A stretch of 64,000 bases of DNA, taken from Streptacidiphilus sp. P02-A3a. Lineage in GTDB: Bacteria; Actinomycetota; Actinomycetes; Streptomycetales; Streptomycetaceae. The stretch's first letter is position 1; each line of letters starts with the position of its first letter. The stretch is taken from positions 5,217,922 through 5,281,921 of the forward strand of contig NZ_CP048289.1 of assembly GCF_014084105.1 (NCBI RefSeq), read 5' to 3'. Position numbers and translations under genes: made by a program. The notes beneath the pieces were generated by a model. The model saw only the letters and a program-made list of their open reading frames with translations. It did no database searches and had not been told where the DNA came from. This document shows, piece after piece, positions 52,838-60,677 of this stretch.

Positions 52838-53560
52838 ATGGGTGAGGTCGCGCCCTCCGACCGGGGGACGATAGCCCAGCGGCTGGACGGGCTCATCCGG
52901 GCCCGGCACCCGGACGGACACGGTCCCTCCAGCTACGAGGACATCGCCCGGGCGAGCCGCGAGTACGCCCAGCGCCACGGCGGCCCGACGATCAGTCACC
53001 AGAGCGTGTGCAACATCCGCTCCGGCAAGGTCACCAACCCCGGGGTCGACAGCCTGCAGGCGCTGGCCAACGTGTACGGCGTCGACATCACCTACTTCTT
53101 CCACCGGGCCGAGCCCGCGGTGGCGGACGCCGCCACGCGGACCGGACGGCTGCCCTCGGCGGCCACCCTGGCGGCCCGGCTGAACGAGCTGTTCTCGGTC
53201 TCCCAACCGAACGGGCGTCCGGAGTACAGCGCCGCCGAGGTGGCCGCGGCGGTCACCGCCACCGGCGCCGAGATCACCGCCGGGCAGGTCGAAGCGCTCC
53301 GCGCCGGGGCCAGGAGCAGCCCGACCCCCGCCCAACTCCGTTCCCTGGCAGACTTCTTCGGGGTGCCGTCGGCCTACTTCACCGACGACGACGTCGCCGC
53401 CCGGGTCTCCGAGGACCTGGCCATCCTGCGCGCGTTCAAGGACGTCGGCGCCCGCCAGATCGCCCTGCGCGCGGTGGTCGAACTCGACGACGAGGCGCTC
53501 AGCGCGCTCGCCCCGATGATCGAGCATCTGGGCAAGGCCAGCCGGAGACAACGGATGTGA
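52838..53560 (+). CDS. XRE-family regulator with two helix-turn-helix domains
   Basis: 240 aa. The first HTH (SSYEDIARASREY, TISHQSVCNIRSGKVTNPGVDSLQALANVYGVDITYFF) spans residues 28-88. A second, degenerate XRE unit (YSAAEVAAAVTATGAEITAGQ, TPAQLRSLADFFGVPSAYFTDDD) spans about 127-185. The C-terminal helix may mediate oligomerisation. It begins a run of same-strand genes: ImmA-like protease, membrane protein, P450. By analogy with ImmR/ImmA pairs, the protease may act on this or another regulator. Confidence 0.9.
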   Translation: MGEVAPSDRGTIAQRLDGLIRARHPDGHGPSSYEDIARASREYAQRHGGPTISHQSVCNIRSGKVTNPGVDSLQALANVYGVDITYFFHRAEPAVADAATRTGRLPSAATLAARLNELFSVSQPNGRPEYSAAEVAAAVTATGAEITAGQVEALRAGARSSPTPAQLRSLADFFGVPSAYFTDDDVAARVSEDLAILRAFKDVGARQIALRAVVELDDEALSALAPMIEHLGKASRRQRM

Positions 53561-53643
53561 CTGCCGTTCAGTAACGTGAGGGACGACGGGACACGGCTTG
53601 ACTCGTCGGCACTGGTCGGCCGCCGGAGCGCGGGGAGGGGACG

Positions 53644-54186
53644 ATGGACGACAGGGAGCTCCGACGCTACTGCGCCGAGGTGGTCGGTCGGCTCGACGTC
53701 CCGGCGCCGTTCAACGTGAACGACCTGTGCGACCGCCTGGAGGAGGACCGGGGGCGGGCGATCTCACTGGTCCCGATGTCGCTGCCGGTCCGTCAGGGCA
53801 CCCCGTGCGGACTGTGGGTGGCCACCGCCGAGGTCGACTACATCCTGTTCGAGAAGGACACCAGCCGGACGCACCAGGAGCACATCGTCTCCCATGAGAT
53901 CGGGCACCTGCTGCTCGGGCACGACTCCTCCCCCGCGCACCAGGACGAGGTCGCCCGGCTGCTGATGCCGACGCTCGACCCGGCGCTGGTGCGCAGCGTG
54001 CTCGGGCGGACCGTGTACACCAGCCACGAGGAGCGGGCCGCCGAGCTGGTAGCCTCGCTGCTGCCGCTGCGGGCGAGCCGCGGCAAGGGCCGGGGACGCC
54101 GGGAGCGGACCGAAGTGTCCCCCGGGATGGCCAACCTGGTCGACCACCTGGAGCGCTCGCTGGAGCGCCACGCGCGGAGGATATGA
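53644..54186 (+). CDS. ImmA/IrrE-type zinc metalloprotease (toxin-like)
   Basis: 180 aa. The HExxH motif is SHEIGH at His84-Glu85-His88, with a likely third ligand Glu in EERAAELVAS (about residue 134), as in ImmA and IrrE. There is no signal peptide, so it is cytosolic. Such proteases cleave XRE-type repressors to switch on genes. The start lies 83 bases after the XRE gene and it is followed after 3 bases by the membrane-protein gene, so it probably belongs to one operon. Confidence 0.88.
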   Translation: MDDRELRRYCAEVVGRLDVPAPFNVNDLCDRLEEDRGRAISLVPMSLPVRQGTPCGLWVATAEVDYILFEKDTSRTHQEHIVSHEIGHLLLGHDSSPAHQDEVARLLMPTLDPALVRSVLGRTVYTSHEERAAELVASLLPLRASRGKGRGRRERTEVSPGMANLVDHLERSLERHARRI

Positions 54187-54189
54187 CGC

Positions 54190-55536
54190 GTGCTCCTCTT
54201 CACCGTCGTCTACGGAATCCTCGCCGTGATCACCTGGAGTGCGTTCGCGTACAAGGTCAGGGACCTGCTCCGGGACCCGCACAACCGCGAGCTGCAACTC
54301 CTCTGCCTGGCGATCTCCACCTTCGCCACGCCGTTCGTACTGGCCTCACCCGAGGTCTACATGGGCATCGACCGGGTCCTGGGCATCCCCAACTTCGCCA
54401 CCCTGCTCGTCTACACCTCGGTCGCGGTCTGCCTCACCAGCTTCGTGGCGCTGCTGGTCAGGTGGTCGTCGGTGGCCGAGAACAAGCTCCGGCCGCACCA
54501 CTGGCTGCTGGTGGCGTACTCGGTGGCCACCATCGCGCTGATGGCGGTCTGCTTCTTCCTCGGGAACGTTAGCGGCGCGGAACACCCGATGGACTTCGAC
54601 GTGCACTTCGAGCACGTCCGCTACATCTCGGTGTTCCTGCTGTCGTACCAGCTGCTGTTCACCGTGAGCATGGCCGGGCTGATCCGGCTCTGCTGGCGCT
54701 ACGCCCGGGCGGTGGAGGGCCCCTGGCTGGCCCGGGGCCTGCGGCTGGTGACCGTGGGCGCGGTCTTCGGCCTGGGCTACTCGGTGCCCAAGGTCGTCAA
54801 CATGCTCTGGGACTTCCTCGGCCGCTCCCCGCTGCACTACGTCAGCAGCGTGGTCGCGCCGATGTCGGCCAGCGTGTCGGCGGCGCTGTTCGCGGTCGGC
54901 TTCACCATGCCCGCCTGGGGCGCAGGAGCGGGCCGGGTCCGCGACTTCGCCGTCGCCTTCCGCTCCTACCGGCGGCTCTACCCGCTGTGGCAGGCCATCG
55001 CCCAGCAGTTCCCGGACGTGGTGCTGTTCCCGCCGGTGCCGCGGACCGCCCGGTGGCGGGTGACCGACCTCCGGCGGCTCACCGGACGGCAGGTCATCGA
55101 GGTCCGCGCGGGACGGCTCGCGCTGCGCCCGCACGACGACCCCGAAGTCGACCACACCGCCCAGGACATGGAGCTGCTGCTGACCCGGCAGGTGGTGGAG
55201 ATCCGGGACGGCCAGCTGGCGCTGCGGCCCCACTACGACCCGGCTGTCGCCCGGGCCGCCCGCGAGCTCGCCGGGGCGCGCGGCCTGACCGGCGACCGGG
55301 CGGAGGCGGTGGTCACGGCGGCGCAGATCGCGGGCGCGCTGCGGGCGAAGGCCGCCGGGCGGGAACTGCCGGGACGCCAGGACGTGGCGCTGCACGATCC
55401 GGCGGACGGGGACCTTCAGCGGGAGGTCGCCTGGCTGGTCCGGGTCTCCGACGCCTACCGCCGCTCGCCCATCGTCCCGGCCGCGCTCGCCCGCTCCGAC
55501 GGGGCGGCCGCGCCCGAACCGGCGGTGGAGGCATGA
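54190..55536 (+). CDS. MAB_1171c-type membrane protein with duplicated cytoplasmic motif
   Basis: 448 aa from GTG 54190, 3 bases after the ImmA stop. Seven hydrophobic helices occupy residues 1-245. The soluble C-terminal part contains a tandem repeat: RQVIEVRAGRLALRPHDDP (300-318) and RQVVEIRDGQLALRPHYDP (333-351). Single copies of this block are the usual family pattern to my knowledge, so the duplication is notable. The role of the family is not established. Linkage to XRE and ImmA genes suggests a signal-receiving or transport part of a regulatory set. Its stop overlaps the P450 start (ATGA). Confidence 0.82.
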   Translation: MLLFTVVYGILAVITWSAFAYKVRDLLRDPHNRELQLLCLAISTFATPFVLASPEVYMGIDRVLGIPNFATLLVYTSVAVCLTSFVALLVRWSSVAENKLRPHHWLLVAYSVATIALMAVCFFLGNVSGAEHPMDFDVHFEHVRYISVFLLSYQLLFTVSMAGLIRLCWRYARAVEGPWLARGLRLVTVGAVFGLGYSVPKVVNMLWDFLGRSPLHYVSSVVAPMSASVSAALFAVGFTMPAWGAGAGRVRDFAVAFRSYRRLYPLWQAIAQQFPDVVLFPPVPRTARWRVTDLRRLTGRQVIEVRAGRLALRPHDDPEVDHTAQDMELLLTRQVVEIRDGQLALRPHYDPAVARAARELAGARGLTGDRAEAVVTAAQIAGALRAKAAGRELPGRQDVALHDPADGDLQREVAWLVRVSDAYRRSPIVPAALARSDGAAAPEPAVEA

Positions 55537-56714
55537 CCGGGAGCGTCCCCGCACACTTCGACGGCGACCTGCTGGCCGACCCGCACGGCGGCTACGCCCG
55601 GCTGCGGCAGGCCGGCCCGGTCCACCGGACCACCACCCCGGACGGCGCCCCGGTGTGGCTGGTGACCCGCTACCCGGACGTCCGCGCCGCACTGGCGGAT
55701 CCGCGGCTGTCGCTGGACAAGCGCAGCGCCCGCAGCGGCGGCGAGCACGGCGCGTCCATGCCGCCGGAGCTGGACGCCCACCTGCTCAACCTGGACCCGC
55801 CGGACCACACCCGGTTGCGCCGTCTGGTCGCCAAGGCGTTCACCCCGCGCGGCATCGACCGGCTGCGGCCGCTGGTCCAGGCCCGGACCGACGCGCTGCT
55901 GGACCGCCTCACCGGCCCGGCGGACCTGATGTCCGCCCTGGCCACGCCGCTGACCATGGCGGTGATCTGCGACCTGCTCGGCATCGCCGAGGCGGAACGC
56001 CGGGACTTCCAGCGGTGGACCGACACCCTGCGCTCCCCGGCGGCGGACGCGGCCACGGCCTCACGCGCCGCGCTGGGGCAGATGCACCGGTTCCTGACCG
56101 GCCTGATCGCCGAGAAGCGGGCCCGCCCCGGCGACGACCTGCTGACCCGGATGATCGCCGCGCGCGACCAGCAGGACCGGCTGAGCGAGCCCGAACTCGT
56201 CGCGCTGACCTTCCTCATCCTCTTCGCCGGATACGACAACTCGGCGAACCTGATCGGCTCCGCGCTGCTGGCGCTGCTCACCCACCCCGAGGCGCTGCGG
56301 GAGCTCCGCGCCGGAGCACTGCGGATGGACCAGCTGCTGGACGAGACGCTGCGCTGGAACTCGCCGTCCATGCTGGCCTCGCGCCGGTTCACCCGGGAGG
56401 AGGTCGAGATCGGCGGGGTCCGGATCCCGGCCGGGGAGCGGATCTGGCTGTCCCTGGTCTCCGCCAACCGTGACGAGCGGCAGTTCGCCGACCCGGCGGC
56501 GTTCCGGCCCACCCGCGACGGCGCGCACCTGGGCCTGGGCCACGGCATCCACTACTGCCTGGGCGCCGCCCTGGCCCGGTTGGAGGCGGAGGTCGCGATC
56601 GGCGCCGTGGTCCGGCGGTTCCCCCGGCTGCGGCTCGCCCGGCCCGCGTCCGAGCTGGGCTGGGACGCGTCCTTCCGCAACCGGGCGCTGCGGGAGCTGC
56701 CGGTCACCTGGTGA
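55533..56714 (+). CDS. Cytochrome P450
   Basis: 393 aa, a soluble bacterial class I P450. The heme loop GLGHGIHYCLGAALARLE has Cys342. The ExxR pair is Glu271/Arg274 (DETLRW). The I-helix reads FAGYDNSANL (231-240), so the usual oxygen-activating Thr is replaced by Asn236. Similar replacements occur in P450s that use a substrate hydroxyl, such as EryF. No ferredoxin gene adjoins it. Translation is coupled to the membrane-protein gene. It is not close to either biosynthetic locus and may have its own small-molecule substrate. Confidence 0.94.
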   Translation: MTGSVPAHFDGDLLADPHGGYARLRQAGPVHRTTTPDGAPVWLVTRYPDVRAALADPRLSLDKRSARSGGEHGASMPPELDAHLLNLDPPDHTRLRRLVAKAFTPRGIDRLRPLVQARTDALLDRLTGPADLMSALATPLTMAVICDLLGIAEAERRDFQRWTDTLRSPAADAATASRAALGQMHRFLTGLIAEKRARPGDDLLTRMIAARDQQDRLSEPELVALTFLILFAGYDNSANLIGSALLALLTHPEALRELRAGALRMDQLLDETLRWNSPSMLASRRFTREEVEIGGVRIPAGERIWLSLVSANRDERQFADPAAFRPTRDGAHLGLGHGIHYCLGAALARLEAEVAIGAVVRRFPRLRLARPASELGWDASFRNRALRELPVTW

Positions 56715-56717
56715 CCG
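56701..56717. repeat. 17-bp palindrome across the P450 stop codon
   Basis: CGGTCACC-T-GGTGACCG includes the TGA stop (56712-56714). It may be a weak terminator or a chance product of the Val-Thr-Trp codons. Confidence 0.6.
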
Positions 56718-56739
56718 ACAGGCCCACGGCCGGTCCGGC

Positions 56740-56771
56740 CACCCGATCACCCGGTCACCCGGTCACCCGGT
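56740..56771 (+). repeat. 8-bp tandem repeat, four units
   Basis: CACCCGAT is followed by three CACCCGGT units in the 198-bp gap between the P450 and HAD genes. No function can be assigned; slipped-strand variation is possible. Confidence 0.75.
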
Positions 56772-56912
56772 CGGGAACCGGCAAGCCCACGCCCCACCTC
56801 CCACGTCCCGTGCGTCATCGCCCGCGTCGGCGGAGATGCGGTCCGCGTCACTTCCCCCCTTGGAGATCGATTCCGTCGCGGCCGGGACCGCAGGGCCGAT
56901 AGGGTCCCGCCC

Positions 56913-57620
56913 ATGTCCTTCTCCGCTGTGATCTTCGACTTCTTCGGCACACTCACTCCGAGCACCGCTACCGGGATCTGGGACGAGCACGCGGCCCGCA
57001 GCGCCGCCCTGCTCGGGATTCCGACGCGGCAATGGCGCCGGGCGCTGGACGAGTCCTTCCCGGAGCGGGCCACCGGAGCCCTGGGCGACCTGCCTCAGAC
57101 GATCCGCACACTGGCCCAGCGCTGCGGGTCCGACCCGGACGACGGCGCGCTGGCCGCGGCGACAGCAGCCAGGCTCGCCTCCCAGCGAGAGCTGTTCGTC
57201 TTCCGCGACGACGCACTCGACGCCTTGGACCAGCTCCGCAACCGCGGCCTTCGGATCGGGGTCCTGAGCGACTGCACGATCGAACTCGCCCAGACCTGGC
57301 CAACGCTGGCCATCGCCCCCCTGGTCGATACGGTCGTCCTGTCCTGCCGGGAAGGCCGCAGGAAGCCGGATCCGGAGCTGTTCCGCCAAGTCGCCAGGGA
57401 ACTGGACACGCCGACCGGCGACTGCCTCTACGTCGGTGACGGCGGAGGCGACGAACTGAGCGGCGCAACCGCTCAAGGAATGACCGCGGTCATGCTGCGG
57501 GCGAGCGACTGGGCGGACAACGACGCGCACGCCCGCGAGGACAGCTGGCCGGGACCCTTCCTCCCGACCCTGTCCAGCATCGTCTCCGCCGTCGACGACC
57601 CGTCCCTGATCACCGCCTGA
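56913..57620 (+). CDS. HAD-superfamily hydrolase
   Basis: 235 aa. Motif I is VIFDFFGTLTP (nucleophile Asp; the second Asp of the phosphatase DxD is Phe, as in dehalogenase-like members). Motif II is VLSDCT, motif III the Lys in GRRKPDPELF, and motif IV YVGDGGGDEL. A helical cap lies between residues 15 and 85. It could be a phosphatase or a dehalogenase-like enzyme with a small-molecule substrate. A short TGAACG-5-CGTTCA inverted repeat covers the stop. It converges on the SARP gene. Confidence 0.9.
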   Translation: MSFSAVIFDFFGTLTPSTATGIWDEHAARSAALLGIPTRQWRRALDESFPERATGALGDLPQTIRTLAQRCGSDPDDGALAAATAARLASQRELFVFRDDALDALDQLRNRGLRIGVLSDCTIELAQTWPTLAIAPLVDTVVLSCREGRRKPDPELFRQVARELDTPTGDCLYVGDGGGDELSGATAQGMTAVMLRASDWADNDAHAREDSWPGPFLPTLSSIVSAVDDPSLITA

Positions 57621-57707
57621 ACGCCCGACGTTCACGGCGTCCCTCCTGCGGGCGGCGGAAAACCGTGCGCCCGGGCTCTGGTCGCGGTGCGGACCGCGCC
57701 AGTGGAA

Positions 57708-59135
57708 TCAGCACAGGGCGATCAGTTCGCGCGGCGCCGAGTGGTCTGCGGGGATCCGGTCGGGACCGGTGACACGACGAACCACGGTGACCGCGTTGGG
57801 CTCCGGAAGGATGTCGAACGTCACGGTGTGGGCGTCGTCCAGGCCCGCGAGGCGCTCGCGGCTGGTGACGATGACCAGGCAGCCCGAGGTGCCGGGCAGC
57901 AGCGGGCGGACCTGAGCAGCGCTCGTGGCGTTGTCCAGGATGATCAGGGTTCTGGTTCCGGCCAGGCGGTGCCGGTAGAGCATCACCTGCCCGTCGACGG
58001 TCGCCGGGACGAGCTGCGGTGGAATGCCCAGTGAACGCAGTAGCCAGTTGAGGGCGTCCCGGGTCGACAGCGGATCGGGTCCGGAGGTGTGCGCCTGCAG
58101 GTCGATGTACAGCTGGCCGTCGGGGAACCGGTTCCGCAGACGGTGGCCCATGTGCACGGCCGGTGCCGTCCTGCCGACGCCGCCCATCCCGTTGATCGCC
58201 GAAATCGTCACCACACCCGTCGGAACCCCATCGTCCGGGCTGTCCCCGGCGACGCTGAGCAGCGTCGCCATTTCGTTGCCTCGGCCAACGAATGCGCGTA
58301 CGTCGGTGGGTAATTGGCCGATTACCCGGCCGGCGCCGATATCCGCGCGGCCAGCTGGCGCCGTGGTCCCACCGGTCGCCGCGCGGACAGTCTCGCGCTT
58401 GAGGATCTGCTGATGCAGGGTCTGGGTCTCCGGCGAGGGCTCGACGCCGAACTCTTCCACCAGCTCGTTCCGCAGTCGTCGATAGGCTTCCAGAGACTCT
58501 ACTTGACGTCCTGTCATATGAAGGACCGTCATGAGCTGTCGATGGAAGGCCTCGCGCGTCGGATACTCGCTGGTTAGAGCCAGTAGCTCGCCGATCACCT
58601 CGCCGGGCCGTCCGAGTTGCACGGTGGCCTCGAACCGTCCCTCCAGCGCTTGCAGCCTGGTCTCGCGAAGTTGTTCCAGTCGGCCGTCGGGTGTGCCCGA
58701 GCCCGGAAGGTCGCTCAATGGGTCGCCGCGCCACAGTGCGAGGGCAGCCGTCAGCGTCTCGTGCGCGGCAGTCCAACGTCCTTCTCCCGCAGCCGTTCGG
58801 CCCTCGTCGCACAGATCGAGGAATTCGGGCAGGTCGAGCTCACCGGATCCGACGCGGATCAGGTAGCCTCCGGCCGAGCTCTGTATTCGTGAGCCCTCGC
58901 CCAGCATGGACCGCAGCCGCATCACGTGGTTGTACAGCGCTGAGGACGCCGTTGCGGGTGGCTTGTCCCCCCAGAGAACCTCGATCAGGCGGTCGCTGGA
59001 CACCCTTGTATTGGCGTTCAGCAGCAGGACCGCCAAGAGCGTCCGAGGCAGGGAACCCCGGATCTTTCTCTCATGCCCGCACAGGACAGTAGTAAGTGGA
59101 CCGAGTACTGCAAATCGCACGGAATCCCCCACCAT
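57708..59135 (-). CDS. SARP/AfsR-type regulator, truncated in the NB-ARC domain
   Basis: 475 aa. Residues 1-95 are an OmpR-like winged helix (VRFAVLGPL, LLAVLLLNANTRVSSDRLIEVLWGDKPP). Residues 100-245 are the BTAD (DLPEFLDLCDEG, TREAFHRQLMTVLHMTGRQVESLEAYRRL, LVEEFGVEPSPETQTLHQQIL). An NB-ARC part follows with a P-loop GMGGVGRTA in which the lysine is Arg322. The protein stops at RELIALC, just where relatives continue GGLPLALR. A neighbouring frame reads LIPLAR, suggesting a frameshift or small deletion there. The SARP DNA-binding and BTAD parts are intact, so it may still work as a small SARP. It is divergent from the propeller gene. Confidence 0.85.
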   Translation of the reverse strand: MVGDSVRFAVLGPLTTVLCGHERKIRGSLPRTLLAVLLLNANTRVSSDRLIEVLWGDKPPATASSALYNHVMRLRSMLGEGSRIQSSAGGYLIRVGSGELDLPEFLDLCDEGRTAAGEGRWTAAHETLTAALALWRGDPLSDLPGSGTPDGRLEQLRETRLQALEGRFEATVQLGRPGEVIGELLALTSEYPTREAFHRQLMTVLHMTGRQVESLEAYRRLRNELVEEFGVEPSPETQTLHQQILKRETVRAATGGTTAPAGRADIGAGRVIGQLPTDVRAFVGRGNEMATLLSVAGDSPDDGVPTGVVTISAINGMGGVGRTAPAVHMGHRLRNRFPDGQLYIDLQAHTSGPDPLSTRDALNWLLRSLGIPPQLVPATVDGQVMLYRHRLAGTRTLIILDNATSAAQVRPLLPGTSGCLVIVTSRERLAGLDDAHTVTFDILPEPNAVTVVRRVTGPDRIPADHSAPRELIALC

Positions 59136-59154
59136 TCGGCCGTCACCGATCAGG

Positions 59155-59199
59155 CGATCTTACCTCGCTGTGAGGCCGATCTTGGATCGCCCGGATAAC
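59155..59199 (+). promoter_or_regulatory. Candidate SARP binding site: CGATCTT direct repeat spaced 22 bp, upstream of the propeller gene
   Basis: CGATCTT occurs at 59155-59161 (its last base falls in the next block) and again at 59177-59183, exactly two helical turns apart. A GATAAC sequence at 59194-59199, 10 bp further, could be a -10 box. SARPs bind heptamer direct repeats at 11 or 22 bp spacing just upstream of the -10. The site lies between the SARP gene and the propeller gene. Inference only. Confidence 0.45.
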
Positions 59200-59296
59200 T
59201 TTAGGCCTTGGAGCCGCTTCGCCCAGGAACGGATCCCGGGAACCATCGTTTTCTGTATTCCCGTCCGGCGCATAGACAGTGAGACGAAAGGACGAA

Positions 59297-60208
59297 ATGA
59301 ACCTGTCCAGCAAGCTCCACAAGGCCATCTTCGCGACTGGGGCGCTCGTGTTCAGCGGTGTTCTGGCGGCCACGCCGGCCAGCGCAGCAAGTCCCACGGC
59401 GGCCAAGGCCGCCATCGTGCCGGCGACACCGGCTCCGGCGGGGGCACCGGCGTTGGGGCTCTTCTCCATCTCGGCCAGTGGCCAGTCCGTCAACGAGTGG
59501 ACGGGCAACCAGAACTGGACCCAGATCGGCGGCGCCTCGGCGGGCATAGCCGTCGGACCGACAGGCGTGGTCTCGATCGCCCCCGGCTCCAACAACGTCT
59601 ACCTGAACAACGGCAGCGGCTGGACCCAGATCGGCGGCGCCGCCAAACAGGTCGTCCAGGACAGTTCAGGAAACATCTTCTCCATCTCGGCCAGCGGCCA
59701 GTCCGTCAACGAGTGGACGGGCAACCAGAACTGGACCCAGATCGGCGGCGCCTCGGCGGGCATAGCCGTCGGACCGACAGGCGTGGTCTCGATCGCCCCC
59801 GGCTCCAACAACGTCTACCTGAACAACGGCACTGGCTGGACCCAGATCGGCGGCGCCGCCAAACAGGTCGTCCAGGACAGTTCAGGAAACATCTTCTCCA
59901 TCTCGGCCAGCGGCCAGTCCGTCAACGAGTGGACGGGCAACCAGAGCTGGACCCAGATCGGCGGCCCGTCCGAGTCGCTGACCGCCGGTGGGCCCGGTCT
60001 GATCTCGATCGCCCCCAGCTCCCTGAACGTCTTCGCATACACAGGCAGTGGCTGGACCCAGATCGGCGGCGCCGCCAAGGAGGTCGCCCAGGACAGTTCA
60101 GGAGACATCTTCTCCATCTCGGCCAGCGGCCAGTCCGTCAATGAGTGGACGGGCGGTCAGAGCTGGACCCAGATCGGCGGCCCGGCCGAGCACCTCGCCG
60201 CCTACTGA
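59297..60208 (+). CDS. Secreted tectonin/tachylectin-like beta-propeller protein
   Basis: 303 aa from ATG 59297 with AAAGGA upstream. A signal peptide (HKAIFATGALVFSGVLAATPASA) is cleaved near residue 31. After a Pro/Ala-rich linker the mature part holds seven WTQIGG motifs, alternating QNWTQIGGAS and SGWTQIGGAA, at about 36-residue spacing. That is seven tectonin-type blades, a lectin-like propeller. Repeats come as 72-residue pairs. It lacks an anchor, so it is exported. The likely role is carbohydrate or cell-surface binding, inferred from the fold. It may be controlled by the divergent SARP. Confidence 0.85.
   Translation: MNLSSKLHKAIFATGALVFSGVLAATPASAASPTAAKAAIVPATPAPAGAPALGLFSISASGQSVNEWTGNQNWTQIGGASAGIAVGPTGVVSIAPGSNNVYLNNGSGWTQIGGAAKQVVQDSSGNIFSISASGQSVNEWTGNQNWTQIGGASAGIAVGPTGVVSIAPGSNNVYLNNGTGWTQIGGAAKQVVQDSSGNIFSISASGQSVNEWTGNQSWTQIGGPSESLTAGGPGLISIAPSSLNVFAYTGSGWTQIGGAAKEVAQDSSGDIFSISASGQSVNEWTGGQSWTQIGGPAEHLAAY
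59461..60200 (+). repeat. 216-bp tandem DNA repeats in the propeller gene
   Basis: The segment starting CTTCTCCATCTCGG recurs at 59461, 59677, 59893 and 60109, each 216 bp apart. The first two units are almost identical at DNA level; the third and fourth have diverged. Each unit encodes two propeller blades, and the array ends after a half unit, giving seven blades. Confidence 0.93.
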
Positions 60209-60221
60209 CCGCACATCGCCC

Positions 60222-60259
60222 GCTGAGGGTCGCCTCCGTTTCTGGAGGCGACCCTCAGC
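60222..60259 (+). terminator. Hairpin terminator of the propeller gene
   Basis: A perfect 16-bp stem (60222-60237 with 60244-60259) with a 6-base loop begins 13 bases after the stop codon. Confidence 0.92.
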
Positions 60260-60628
60260 CGATTGCAGCGAAAGGCGGCCATCACCGCCAGAGTTCGTAG
60301 ACAGCCGTACACATTGCCCCGGTAGTGAATTGCGGCCTGGACCAGGTTATCGCATTCTTGCGATTTCGTGGGATTCGAGGAGGATCGGCCGATATCGGCA
60401 AGTTCAGCCTCGACCTTTCGTGACGGTCCTTCGGTTTGCCCGGCGGCCCGTTTCGGCCTGTTTGGGCAATGGTGGGCAGGCCGGTGGCCCGACTGCTTCG
60501 AGGTTATCCCCATCAGTGTCGGCGGGGCGCGGCGCACCTGATGCGACGCCCTCGCATTCGTCACCCTGCTTCTGCTCGGAGCGCTACCGCTCGGCTGGAG
60601 TGGTAGCCCTCCGAGCAGGAGGCGGCGG
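60260..60628. other. Intergenic spacer between convergent genes
   Basis: About 370 bases between two terminators. No ORF with a ribosome site, tRNA or repeat is seen. The short frames here have no recognisable coding character. Confidence 0.6.
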
Positions 60629-60670
60629 AGGTCCGGCTGGGGAGGAGAATGCTCCTCCCCAGCCGGACCT
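60629..60670 (-). terminator. Hairpin terminator of the large LamG/FG-GAP gene
   Basis: A perfect 19-bp stem (60629-60647 with 60652-60670) with an AATG loop lies 7 bases past the minus-strand stop at 60678. Confidence 0.92.
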
Positions 60671-60677
60671 GGGACGG

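Noticed and set aside
59461-60200. CRISPR-like or mobile repeat array
   Set aside because: The repeats are 216 bp, in frame and encode propeller blades; there are no spacers.
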